From Gnetum montanum (taxonomy: Eukaryota; Streptophyta; Gnetopsida; Gnetales; Gnetaceae), in contig MNCI01036636.1 of NCBI GenBank assembly GCA_015680685.1, positions 186,001-250,000 on the forward strand: a DNA stretch of 64,000 nt. Direction: 5' to 3'. The first letter of the stretch is position 1. Each line of letters opens with the position of its first letter. Under the pieces are notes generated by a model. The model had not been told where the DNA came from. It searched no databases and saw only the letters and a list, made by a program, of their open reading frames with translations. Made by a program: the position numbers and the translations under genes. Shown one piece after another: positions 22,285 to 33,246 of the stretch.

Positions 22285-22855
22285 AAGGGTGCACATTGAC
22301 GATGGTGTGGCTATGAATGTCATCCCTTATCCTATAGTGGATAAGTTAGGCCTGGTCGACTAGATCTATCCTACAATGACATCGTGCCTAAAGTCATTCA
22401 ACGGAGCATGAGTTCAGGTCAAAGGAATGGTACATATCAATTTTGTGGTAGTAGATTAGTTCTGAATAGATGCCACATTTATCGTTATTGAGGAGATGCC
22501 CAACTTCAACTTGATTCTGTGAAGATCCTAGCTAGCCCAATTGAGGGCAGTTTCATCACCGATACACTAAGAGATACATCTACCTTATGCAGGAGGAGAG
22601 ATAGTGATACATGGTGATAAAATAACTCCTAGAACCGTCAATAACATTGAAGAATAATGGGGTTCGGAAATCGAAGTGCCCGAAGATCAAACCCATGTCC
22701 AAATTCCCGAACAAGTTGAAATGACTAATGATAGCCTAGCCTGGACCGACCTACTATTTCAGGGAGAAGAAGATGATGTGAATGAGTCAGGTCATGGACC
22801 TCCATACCCTTACGCACCACTCAATGTAAAAGCTATCAAGAAATAATTATAGGCT
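22285..22855 (+). pseudogene. Tat-C aspartic protease (DDG motif, stops)
   Basis: Retropepsin-like domain. RVHIDDGVAMNVIPYPIVDK at 22288-22345 carries DDG at 22298-22306. LKSFNGA and IVIEEMPNFNLIL (about 22490-22520) follow, then a short acidic tail to about 22850. Four or more in-frame stops fall at positions that are Glu, Trp or Gly in Tat-A and Tat-B. The domain sits directly after the linker, but RT does not follow for another 5.4 kb, an unusual spacing within pol. Confidence 0.8.
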
Positions 22856-23491
22856 AGTGATTGACCTACGTGATATTTATGCGCAGCTTTACGCTTTTAC
22901 TAGTTTTGCCATTTCAGTTTTGATTGTCGATTTTGCTTTACATTTTTACTAATTTTTCCATTTATGCTTATCAGTTTTGATTGTCCATTTTGCTTAATAT
23001 ACATATATTTATGTCTTCTATCAATTACACTATTTACACTTCCTAGTTTACACCATTTATGCTCCTTAACTCCTATTAGTTACATTAAGACAATTATGCA
23101 AATATTTACACTTTTATCGATTGCATCCTCTGACATACGCAAATGGCCCGCAATGGCCTAAAACTAGTAAAGGTCCGAATTGGCCCTAAACTAAAATATC
23201 CGATTTCTATCTTTACATAAAAACCACTTAATTGCCTGAGATGGCCTCAAACTAGAAAATTCATCCATAATTTACACAAACATTATGTAATGGCCTATAA
23301 TGGCCTTAAACTAGCAACTCCATTTAACGGTTGCAGTAATGCCACCTACCCAAAGCCCTCAATAATTCTATTTACGCTTTGCATACATAAAAACATAAAT
23401 AAAAAACGATAGAGAAAATTTCATGATTAATCATATCAAACTTCATATTGTCTTTGTTCTATCTCATGAATAAAATCATGCATAATCATAA
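22856..23491 (+). other. Region after Tat-C protease with GGCC..AAACTAG repeats
   Basis: No gene is seen. The phrase GGCCTAAAACTAG and variants (GGCCCTAAACTA, GGCCTCAAACTAG, GGCCTTAAACTAG) occurs four times at 23155-23315. Related phrases stand after the protease of Tat-A and Tat-B. T-rich stretches lie at 22900-23110. Confidence 0.5.
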
Positions 23492-26400
23492 TTACGCATC
23501 CCCTCTAGCACTACTATCCCCCGTATCCCTTAACTCTGCTTCCAAGCCCAGCAAATCATCTTCATACAGGCCATCCCTTCTAGGAGGTATTTCCTCATGA
23601 GGAGCGTCATCTTCACAAGGTTCTTCCACTAAAACTTGTTCCCCAAGGTGACGATCTGCGTCATTACGCTCTCCTCCCTGGACATACACCTCATTTTGTT
23701 CACCTTCTTCAATCATTTCTTGTAACTACATACAACAAGTATATCAATAAAAGCCATGATAGGATAATTCAGAAAATTCAAATCCAACAACACTAGAACT
23801 TACTTGCTATGGCCCTGCATCAGCAGGAAAGGGGAGTTGATCTAAGCCAATCCAAAAACATTACATAATCTCATCTTCGGTCAACTTAGACAAAACCCTG
23901 TCCCCCAAGTTAGTTCTAGCATTAACCTTCCCCTTCTCCACACTAGTCCATAGGGGTGGTTTAGGGAAGAAGGTAGGGACTGTGGTCTCTCCCCTGGGAA
24001 GAGTAATTTCTCTTTCCGGGGATGCGATCACTGTCACCTACTCCTAGAACTTCTTGAAAGCCTCAGACACACCAATGTCATCGACGAACAACCACAAGGA
24101 TTGGGCTTCAATGGAAGAATCTCGATAATTTTGACGATAAGCGATACTTTCTCTCTTATACAGATGCTTATGATCTTTCTCCGTTTGTCCCCATTCTTGG
24201 ACAGTTGCACAAAAATCCTTCCAGTCTTGATTCTTCTAGGCCAGGAGCTCTATTTGCATCCTTTGCTCAACTAACTCATGACTAGTTTGTATGTTGTTTC
24301 TGACTACGGTCCAGTAGCAAGCTTAGTCAATGACAGTTGTCTGCTAGTCCTCTTCGCCTGTTCCTCAAGCTTGCAGAAATTCACATCACGATCTTAAGTC
24401 TCTGACCTCTCTAGTCAGAGACATCCTTTCCTTCTCTGATCTCTATAGTTTTTTCCAGAGGTCTTTATTGACATTCTGACTTTCCCACAGGGAGCAGGTC
24501 GAGCGTAATGCACTTTTACACATTTTTTCGTAAATGTTGCGTGGCACAACCGTTGCTTCCGATGAGGGTTCAGTGTTGTCTAGGTCAATGGCCTCCGTAG
24601 AGTCCCATCGAAGATGAGCTCCTAATGACAAATATTAGATCAAAGGTACTTAAGCACTCTAACCTTATAACAAAATAAGCATATGATAGCTGCAACAGAC
24701 CAGTCCTGGGGTCGATGCATTCTAAGCGCCCGATCATATCATCGACAATGCCTTCCATAAAGGTGAATTTATCAGGGAATTCATCCCACACTCTACTTAC
24801 AATGGTGGATGGGGAATCACCTCATTCATCTGGCGTATAGTGGTATAATTAAGTAAAAAATGTTGGCTAATAACAGAATTTCTTAAAAATTTTAGTAGAC
24901 TGATTACCTCTTCCTATCCCAGAGGGAAGTGCATTAATGTTCTCCCCCTCCACTCTCTCTTTGTACACAAGGTTCTATGCATCACTTACTCTAATAACTG
25001 GGACCTCCTCTTCCAAAACTGGGGCCCCTTCTCCATGCCGTAACACCATAGCCCTTGTTTCAGGGGTCAACTGCTCTGTAGGTCTCCCTGTTCCTGCCAT
25101 ATAACACACTTAAATAATTCAAAACACCGTGAATAAGTTGTGTAATACAAACATTACCATAATTGTTACTGCATCCTCCCACTTACCAGGTGGAGGTTTA
25201 CTCTGCTGAAACATGACTTTTACGGTTCTACCTGCGCGACCTGGTGGCTCAATAGGTGCCTCAGTTAAACCAGGCCTTTTGCATTGGATCGAAGGATCCA
25301 CTATTTTTTCCACCAGGTGCTTCCCCCATGATGCATCACCGGTGTAAGAGGGAAGCGCCCCACCTATGCTATTAGGGCCTCACGTTCGAGGTGCTGCCAC
25401 ATTCTTAGTTGTTATAGAAAATGACTCTCCAATTCCCTCTAGGGGATCCTGTGACTGGGTAGTGCCGAAAAGGTGGGAGATCCAGGGTTTGGATAACTGG
25501 TCTCAGTCCTATTACACCTAGACCCCATTCCTCTGGACCACCAGAAATTCGGCAAAACGTCAAAGGCAAGCTATGAAAAAGGTGAAGTGCACGCTGAAAT
25601 GGGACTCAAGCTTTTGGCGGAGCCTAATCATTTCAGTGCGTAACCCTTCGGTGAAGTAGCTTGCCCAGTCGAATTGGGTCCCTTCCTCTATCACCTCTCA
25701 TATAATATGGGTTTGTTCTATGATGAAGAACTTCCCCTACGAGAGCATTTTGGGGAAGGCCCAGGCTCAGAAGAGAGGATAAATGGTCTTGACAACCTCC
25801 AACTCGATCTTCTCACAAGGAATCCCCTTCATGTCCTTCTTAGTCCCCAGCCACTCCTCCAACTCTTCCTGACATTTGAGGCTCCTCCTCAACTTTTCTT
25901 CTATGGGAAGATCGTCAGAGGGGACACCAAAAAGATCAGTAAATAGCTAAGCGTCAATGTCAAAATGTATATGCATGTTACGCATGTGCATGCAAAAACG
26001 CTCAACCCCTTCATTGAAGGAGTTAACCAGGGTTAGCATTTCACTTACGAGAACATCAGGGGTTATAGCCAGGAACAGATGCATCAGCCTCGCCTCCCGT
26101 AGCTTGGTAACCAATGCAGCTAGGGCCACTGCGTGGCCAATCTAGCGTTGTGCTTCCTTTATGTCGTCAAAACGGAAGAGGAGGGTGTTCGCCTCATGGC
26201 CAGAAAGCATGATGGTAATTTCCTGAGATTCCCTAACTAATAACACAAATCAAAATAAGGAAAAAAATGTTATACAACATACAACATTTCAAACAATAGT
26301 ATCCCGCAACTAATGGTAACAACAAAATATTACCAGGTTCGAATGGCAAAGGAAATGGAGGAAGCTTCCTTTTCACATCAACGAGAGTGAGGGGCGGGTT

Positions 26401-27610
26401 CAAAGTCCATTCCTCATGCAACCATCTGAGGCTCTGAAAATTCTTGAAAGAATCAGAGTAACATGTGGGATACTTAGAACTCTCGAAAGCCATTTGTCCC
26501 ATGACATCAGCGCATATGTTGCTAGTGGATGTAAACTCATTTATCATCCTTTCGGTCAGGGACAATGTATTATTGTTGCCCAATAACCCATGTATCATAG
26601 GGCGAATTACTATCCCACGTGTTACAAGCTCAAACATTAGAAAAAGTATTAACATCACGGCAAGTAAAACGACTTACCCACCTGAGTAATACACCATGCC
26701 CAGTGGATTATGAAGGTAGGTCGAGACATGACGGGCTATGAAAAAAGTGTTATAGGCATGATAACAGCTAAATCTTGGCATCTCCCAGATCCAACTTAAA
26801 CGCCTTAATCCTTTGGCACTAAGTTCGCGATCTTGAGGTTGACCAGTGTCAATAGCTACATCTATCAGGAAAGTCAAAACGCCCTGTGTAGAACCAACTA
26901 ACAAATTCTCCAAAATGGCTACAGCCACATCGCCTGGCAAATGTGACCAAATGATGATGCTGTAGTTATGCAACAAAAACTACAAAAACCCTTGCGCACC
27001 CTTGCGGAACCATATTTCTTTCCCCTATAGGTGAGTTTGAGGGGGAGGAACATTGGCTATAGTCGACCATATTTTACCATATTTCTTTCCCCTATAGGTA
27101 ATTGTGAAACCTGTATAATTTTTTTGGACATAGTCGAGGATTTATACAACACAAAACCTCGACTATGTCCAAAACAATTAAGACAAGTTTCATCATTATA
27201 CTGTATAGAATACAAACACATTACCATTAGGCCAAAATATAAATCTAGATTTCATTGCATGCTTAGGAAAACCATAGATTACGCTCTAGACACGCAGCCA
27301 AAATCGCTTAAACCCTTGCAACAGTGCAAGGTTTATCTCAGACAATGGCGATAGATGCAATACCACTATCTAAACCCTTGTTTTAATACAAGGTCTATCA
27401 CCCAAAACTATTTACGCAGATAACTCAAATGAATAAACAAAAGAAAAAATATATTACCGAAAGTGAGGTGAATAAGTGAAAGATGGCCTAATGATTCAGG
27501 GGAGTAACATCTCATACTGTGACCAAGGCTTGTGAAGTATGCTACAGACTCCCCTGCACTTCAGCAATTTTTACCAATTTGGCATTCTTTCCTCTCACCT
27601 TTGGTGCCAT
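23492..27610 (-). pseudogene. Antisense, intron-containing gene inside Tat-C (unidentified, broken)
   Basis: On the strand opposite to Tat-C a chain of protein-like segments runs from MAPKVRGKNAKLVKIAEVQG (ATG at 27610) through IIIWSHLPGDVAVAILENLL (26970-26910), SLRWLHEEWTLNPP (about 26430), ARLMHLFLAITPDVLVSEML (about 26080), RPGLTEAPIEPPGRAGRTVK (about 25265), a charged, probably coiled-coil stretch (24480-23900) and an acidic C-terminus (23716-23492). Segments are separated by short spacers with GT...AG ends; two are clear: 26333 to 26237 (97 bp, T-rich 3' end) and 25186 to 25094 (93 bp, donor GTAAGT). Stops interrupt several exons. I cannot identify the protein. Tat-branch elements are known to carry extra ORFs, also antisense, so this may be such an ORF or a captured host gene. 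Confidence 0.5.
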
Positions 27611-28070
27611 AGTAATAGTTTTGTAAACCTTCACGAATAATTCACTGCTATCTTTTGCTCTTTCTCTCTCTGTGCAAAAACTAAATTTGAATTCGCAATA
27701 GCCAACAACCTGTTTTCAACATGAACTACTTACTTATAATATGCAAGACTAACCAACTTGACGCCCAATTAAAGTGGGACTTTCCTAAATGCTGGTGTCA
27801 GTATGAGATGGAACCCAAAGATCAGGGCATTAATGTGGCATATATCAGATAGATTCTGGTATAAAACGACCTTAAACTACTACACCTTATCACTTCGTAA
27901 TTGGGTCACATTAATTACAGGTTGTTCACAGTATTCGAAATTCAGCTAGCTCTTCACACTCGGTAATGTCATACCATACCCTTTCAAACTACACCAAGTG
28001 TCATACGCTAATACTTGCGGCACTTAACTTAGCATTTTCCTAATCACTTTCACATTTGGCAATTTTGCAG
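27611..28070 (+). other. Noncoding stretch ending in a splice-acceptor-like site before RT
   Basis: No coding signal. Its last bases on the plus strand are pyrimidine-rich and end TTTTGCAG at 28063-28070, right before protein-like sequence that leads into RT. In the Ogre elements of the same branch an intron lies between protease and RT. I could not decide on a donor site. Confidence 0.35.
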
Positions 28071-29225
28071 GACAGTTGGAAAATGGACGCAACTCTATCT
28101 GCACCCCTAGTCTTAACAGGTCCACATGGGAGAATCATTAGACAGTTTGATGTCACGCTAGTTGAAGCTAACCTTTTTCTCAATGACGTGACCATAGCCA
28201 CGTCGGAAACATCTCTAGACTGGATAAAACAATTGATGCGCACACTAGACCTGGAGGCTAGAGATGTAACTGAGGACCCCCCTCAATGAGGTCCCTATGG
28301 TTACACATAGAGGTGCGAACAAAACTCTTAAGGTTAGTTCTTTACTAGACCAAAAGGCACATGACAATATAAAATAAGTACTCTAGGACAATGTCACAAT
28401 ATTCACATGGTCATATAAAGATATGCCAGGACTAGATCCAAGGCTAATACAACATAACATAATTCTAGACCTACATATTAAAGAAATTAGACAAAAGGCA
28501 TGAAAAATTAAGCTAAAAATTGCACTAGCAGTACGTGATGAGATCACTAAACTATACCAGGATGGTTTCATCCGCGTGATCGATTACTCTGACTAGGTAT
28601 CCAACATTGTAGTTGTCCCTAAGAAGATCGGAGGGATACGCATCTGCATAGATTTCCAGGACTTGAACAAAGCCACAATCAAGGACAACCTTCCGCTACC
28701 AAGTATTAACCAACTAGTGGATACAACCGCTGGGCATGCGCTTTTATCCTTCATGGATGATTTTTCAGGCTATAATCAGATCCGCATCAACCCAGAACAC
28801 TAGTTGATCACACATTCATGACACCCTGGGGGACCTTTTGTTACACTATGATGCCTTTTGGTTTAAAAAATGTCGGAGCTACGTATCAACGAGCTATGAT
28901 GTACATCTTCAGTGATTATCTCCTTGGAGGACTGAATGATTATATTGATGATATAGCTATTAAGTCTGTAAGGTTAGAAGATCATTTAGAGGACCTAGAG
29001 TTAGTCCTTGAAAGATGCTCTAAATTCGACCTTCGGCTAAACCCAAAGAAATGCATATTCAGAGTCAAAACCAGATGCATGCTGGGGTTTGTGGTGTTGG
29101 AAACTAGCATAGGAGTAGACCTTGACAAGGTGAAGGCCATCGTTGAGTTGAAACCCCCTACAAATCTCAAGTAATTACGTGGGTTGCAAGGGTGGTTACA
29201 GTTTATCAGGCGGTTCATTTCGAAA
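28071..29225 (+). pseudogene. Tat-C reverse transcriptase (broken)
   Basis: RT with an N-terminal extension. Motifs: DMPGLDPRLIQHNI (about 28430), IVVVPKKIGGIRICIDF (about 28640), LSFMDDFSGYNQI with the first catalytic Asp (about 28760), TMMPFGLKNVGATYQRAM (about 28870), YIDDI with the catalytic DD pair at 28941-28952, and LRLNPKKCIFRVK (about 29050). Frameshifts occur near 28290 and 28800-28820, and a stop near 29172. YIDD is an accepted variant of YVDD. The domain stands 5.4 kb after protease because of the antisense region. Confidence 0.88.
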
Positions 29226-29740
29226 TTAACAGATAAATTATACCCTATGCAACATCTACTTAAGAAGGGGTTTAATTTTGAGTGGATAGATGATTACCAG
29301 TGTGCATTTGATAGCTTGAAACAAGAACTTCAACACTTGCCAATAGTATTCCCGCCATAAAGGGATCAGTCGTTCTACATTTACCTCGTAACCTCAGACG
29401 TATCCCTAGCTGCATTACTCTATCAAAAGAGAGGTGATGGGTCAAAAGTACCCATCTACTACTTGAGTCATGCTCTATGTGCATATGAAACAAGGTATAA
29501 TAAAGTAGAGCATAATTGTTTAGCGTTAGTGTTTGTGCTCAAAAAGTGCAGACACTATCTCTTCCGTAGCAAAGTCAATATAGTCTGCAAGAATAACATC
29601 GTGAGAGCTATTATGCACAACCTATATGAAAGCAGTAGGATAGCTCATTGGAAAGCTATCATGGAAGAATTCGATCTACATTATATTGGTCAATCTTCTA
29701 CGAAAGGCCAAGTGATAGTCGACCAACTAATAACATCACC
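29226..29740 (+). pseudogene. Tat-C first RNase H (retroelement type)
   Basis: Follows RT in pol and would remove RNA from the RNA-DNA hybrid. The text holds FNFEWIDDYQCAFDSLKQEL (29270-29330), a Tat/gypsy connection segment; SFYIYLVTSDVSLAALLYQ (about 29375-29430); the block IYYLSHALCAYETRYNKVEH (29455-29510); and LALVFVLKKCRHYL. One stop falls at about 29358. It is degenerate at the first acidic residue, as is common for this domain in elements that gained a second RNase H. Confidence 0.75.
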
Positions 29741-29799
29741 TATTGACAGTCAAGCAACGATAGAACCTGAATTTCTCGATGAATATGTACATAGTCTAA

Positions 29800-30386
29800 G
29801 TCCTGTTCTAACAGGCCTCGAAGCAACGTTACATTTTGACAGAGCTTCAACTACTAGAGGCGGTAGTGCCACCAGGGTCATTACGCCATCACCTGAGGAT
29901 GTATGTCTACATGTCTACCGCTTGATCTTCCCTTGTACGAACAACGTGGTAGAGTACGAGGGGCTTCTCAGGGGATTATTAACAACCAGAGAGCTTAACG
30001 TTCAACACCTGGAGATTAGAGGCGATTCAATGCTCATGATAAATCAAATCATAGGAGTCTACAATTGCAAAGCTGTACATTTACAGCCCTACTATGAGTG
30101 TACAGCAAAGGAGTTCACAACAATCGATGCCGAACACATGCCTCGAAATGACAACACGCTAGCCGATGCACTGGCTACGTTAGCATTGAATGTGCCGCCA
30201 CACTTGTTTGACACTTGTCCTACCTTAATGACAGAGTGTACAGGGCCTGTCATTCAGACGACGCAAATATCTTCACTGCTTGCAGATGAAGCGCTAGAAT
30301 GGTACGATAACATTAAAACTTACCTTCTGCATGGTGAACGACCACACGAGCTAATGCATGCAAAAAAAGATGCAATCCACAAGTGA
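29800..30386 (+). pseudogene. Tat-C second RNase H (RNase HI type, acidic residues present)
   Basis: An additional RNase H downstream of the first, the hallmark of the Tat branch. It lies in one open frame (29463-30386). Motifs: LHFDRASTTRGGSA (first Asp, about 29836), FPCTNNVVEYEGLLRGL (Glu, about 29955), EIRGDSMLMINQIIG (Asp, about 30020) and MPRNDNTLADALATLA (last Asp, about 30165). All four acidic positions are present in the text, although the usual FDGA reads FDRA. The remaining tail to 30386 links to integrase. Confidence 0.85.
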
Positions 30387-30409
30387 GCTAGGTAGTACGT
30401 CATCATTGG

Positions 30410-31541
30410 AGACAATACCCTTTGTAGACGCTCTTTCGATGGAGTATTTCTTACTTGCGTTCACAAAGATCAAGCACAACGTATAGTCAGTGAGGTTCAC
30501 GAGGGACTATGTGGAGGACACGTAGCCCCATGGGCCATGGCCACTCAAATCCATCACTTAGGGTATTATTGGCGATATATGGAAAATTACTGTCTTACAA
30601 AGGCTAAAACGTGCGACACATGTCAGGGTTATGTGAACCTTATACACATGTCGCCTACAGAACTACACACGACGAAGATTACATGGTCCTTCCAACAATG
30701 GGGATTAGATATTATAGGGCCTATCGCACCAAAATCTTCCGCAGGGCACAGCTTCATAATCACCGCTACCAAATATTTCACGAAGTGGGTTGAAGCCATT
30801 CCTTTGTGAAAGATCACATCTGAACAGTTCTACCATTTCATTTTGGACAACATTGTAACTAGATTTGGCCTCCCGATGACTATCGTGACCAAAAATGGGC
30901 CACAATTTAGCAGTGTAGAAAAAAAATATTTTTGTAATAGTCTTGGTATCAAACAATCTTTTTCCTCACCTTATTACCCGCAAGCGAATGGTCAAGCTAA
31001 AGCAACGAATAAGGTCATTATCTATTTGCTCAAGAAAATTCTCAGCAGTAATAAAACACGATGGCATGAAAAGATCCTCTATGTGCTATGGGCGTATTGT
31101 ACTACATGTGGAATAGCTACAGACAGTACACCCTATAGCCTAGTCTATGGATCTGACGCTGTGCTACCCCTCGAATTACAAGTTCCTTCTCTGCGGATGG
31201 TCCTCTCCATGATTATAAATGATGCTCAACACACCGAGTCTCGGGTCATGGACTTGGACTCAGTAGAGGAGAAGTGAATACAGACGCTTGATACCATCAA
31301 AAAGTATCGAGATAAGCAGAGGTAGAAGCACTGTCATAATCTTCAACAACGTCCAATCGAGAAAGGAAATTTGGTCCTCAAGGTCGTTCGTGAACTAGTA
31401 GGCAAATTCTCTGCAAACTGGGAAGGCCCTTTCTTAGTATCCAGTGTGTATGGCAACAATGCATTCAAGCTAGAAGACATCAACGACAATGAGTTATTAA
31501 ATCCCATGAACCACATACACCTAAAGTGGTACTACATCTAA
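30410..31541 (+). pseudogene. Tat-C integrase (two catalytic acids replaced by Lys)
   Basis: N-terminal zinc-binding part with VHEGLCGGHVAPWAM (about 30495) and KTCDTCQGY (about 30615), which gives HHCC. The core has WGLDIIGPIAPKSS with the first Asp (about 30705). In the second motif, VTKNGPQFSS, a Lys codon (30891-30893) stands where Asp is expected, and in NGQAKATNKVI a Lys codon (30999-31001) stands where Glu is expected. C-terminal part: LVGKFSANWEGPF (about 31400) and NHIHLKWYYI to the stop at 31541. Stops occur at 30807 and 31275. This copy could not catalyse integration. Confidence 0.85.
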
Positions 31542-31544
31542 GTG

Positions 31545-32090
31545 CATTCTCTACATGCATCCACCACGATGCTAAACTGGTGACGATCGTCTGCTATGAC
31601 AGAAAACTGACACTCTCTGCACGCGTCCGCCATGACGCGAAACTGGCAAAAATCGTCTTCCACGATGCAAAACTAGCAAATTTCAATCAACCGCTATGAT
31701 GTAAAACTGGCAACATTGTATAGGTCTGCCAAGACATAAAACTGGCATTTCTTGCACGCGTCCGCCACGACGCTAAACTAGCACTGACTATCCACCATGA
31801 TGTAAAAATGGCAAAGGTAAGCATTTGTCTGCTGAGACGTAAAACTAGCACAGATTTGTCCCTGGGTCATGACATGAAACTGACATCCATAGAGCTATCT
31901 ACTGAGACCATAAATCAGCTCTACCACCATCCGCTATGACGTAAAACTAGCATTTTTCAGTCTGCCCAAACTTTAAACCGGGACCATGGTCTGCTGAGAC
32001 TTAAAACCAGCAACAACAATCTACCAAGACTTAAAACTGGGACCTACAGACTGCCAACATATGAATCAAGCAAGCGTGAATGTCTGTGCA
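31545..32090 (+). repeat. Degenerate tandem array in Tat-C 3' region
   Basis: A core similar to CCGCTATGACGTAAAACTGGCA recurs about twelve times at 30-50 bp spacing (for example near 31575, 31640, 31700, 31735, 31770, 31800, 31850, 31940). A longer phrase GCACGCGTCCGCCA occurs twice (31620 and 31757). Tandem repeats just 3' of pol are known in Tat elements and can seed satellites. Confidence 0.8.
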
Positions 32091-33246
32091 CGGCTGTAAA
32101 AAGAACAGGGTGGGATGTTGGGACAGCCCCAGCATCTCTACCTCGCAGGCATTCTGCTGATTCCTCAGATATGCCGAAAGGCATACTACTAATCCCTCGG
32201 TGATACCATTACTGCAACTATTTCAGTGATGGTACTTCTGAGAGGCCATTTTTGTCATCCGGAGCCCCAAGGGAGTTCTCATCAGCCACGACCTTGCGGA
32301 TCTCTGGTCGCCATTGCTATCAGACTCCAGCTTCACAAATTCATCTAGTTGGTTCTTTGCATAATCAGTCTAGTGCAATGAGTCTGATGGTGGATAGTGA
32401 CTTGCTGGGCCGAGCATCAACATTGGGACCCTGGCCCCTTGCTACGATCCCTTACCCATGGCCCACTCACTCCTTCTCGCCTTGGATAGTACTTGTTTCA
32501 ACAACTTCGTTGGCAATTTGGCTGAACAATGGTATCCTCTATTTTCTCTTTTGATTGTAGGTTACTTGCTACGAGGAAATCATTCAAAAGTACGTTCACC
32601 AGAGCAGTGAAATACAGACAATGTTTTGAGAGGGTCGCTCAGGTTAGCCTGTGTACTTAGGAGTGAAACCCTGTCTCCCTCATAATCCGACCTCTTGTTT
32701 CTATTCCCCTCCTTAGCCATTCCATCTTCTTTCCTTGTACAATATGCAACATATGCTTTTCGCATCTGCATTACAGTTAAGTCCATGAACTGGCGTAACG
32801 CAACTCGCCTAGTGGGCGCCAAAAAAAATGGGGGTCAGAAAAATGGATGAAAAACAACTCATCCAGGCCATGCGGATATAACACAACTCATTCATGCAAG
32901 CCCCTTTATTCACAATATGACAACATAACTCCATGAAAATGCAATCGCAGGAGGATGCCTCATGACTTACTTGCGAAAAGTTGTACTCACCCACTTGAGT
33001 CTTCCCCGAACCTCCCTTCCTACTCACCCACTTGAGTTTTCCCCGAACCTCCATTCTTTCACTCCTATAAAAATTTCCCCACACCATTATATCTTCTTTT
33101 TTCCCACTTCTGCACTTCTAGACTGACAGGGCGACACTTGATTAACTGTTGATGTACGTTGTAGGTACTTTTACCCATCCAATGTTTCGTATTCTTTGTC
33201 GACGTCTTTCGGGAAAGCCCTCTAAACATCAAAAAAGAGGGGCCAT
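32091..33246 (+). other. Tat-C 3' noncoding region with PPT
   Basis: No conserved frame. It includes a 37-bp tandem duplication (32984-33020 and 33021-33057) with the core CACCCACTTGAGT and a TATAAAA at 33066-33072. The PPT AAAAAAGAGGGG at 33231-33242 directly precedes the 3' LTR and matches that of Tat-B. Confidence 0.7.

Noticed and set aside
32252-32554. 100-residue ORF in the Tat-C 3' region
   Set aside because: No counterpart or domain; it lies in the noncoding region between the repeat array and the LTR.
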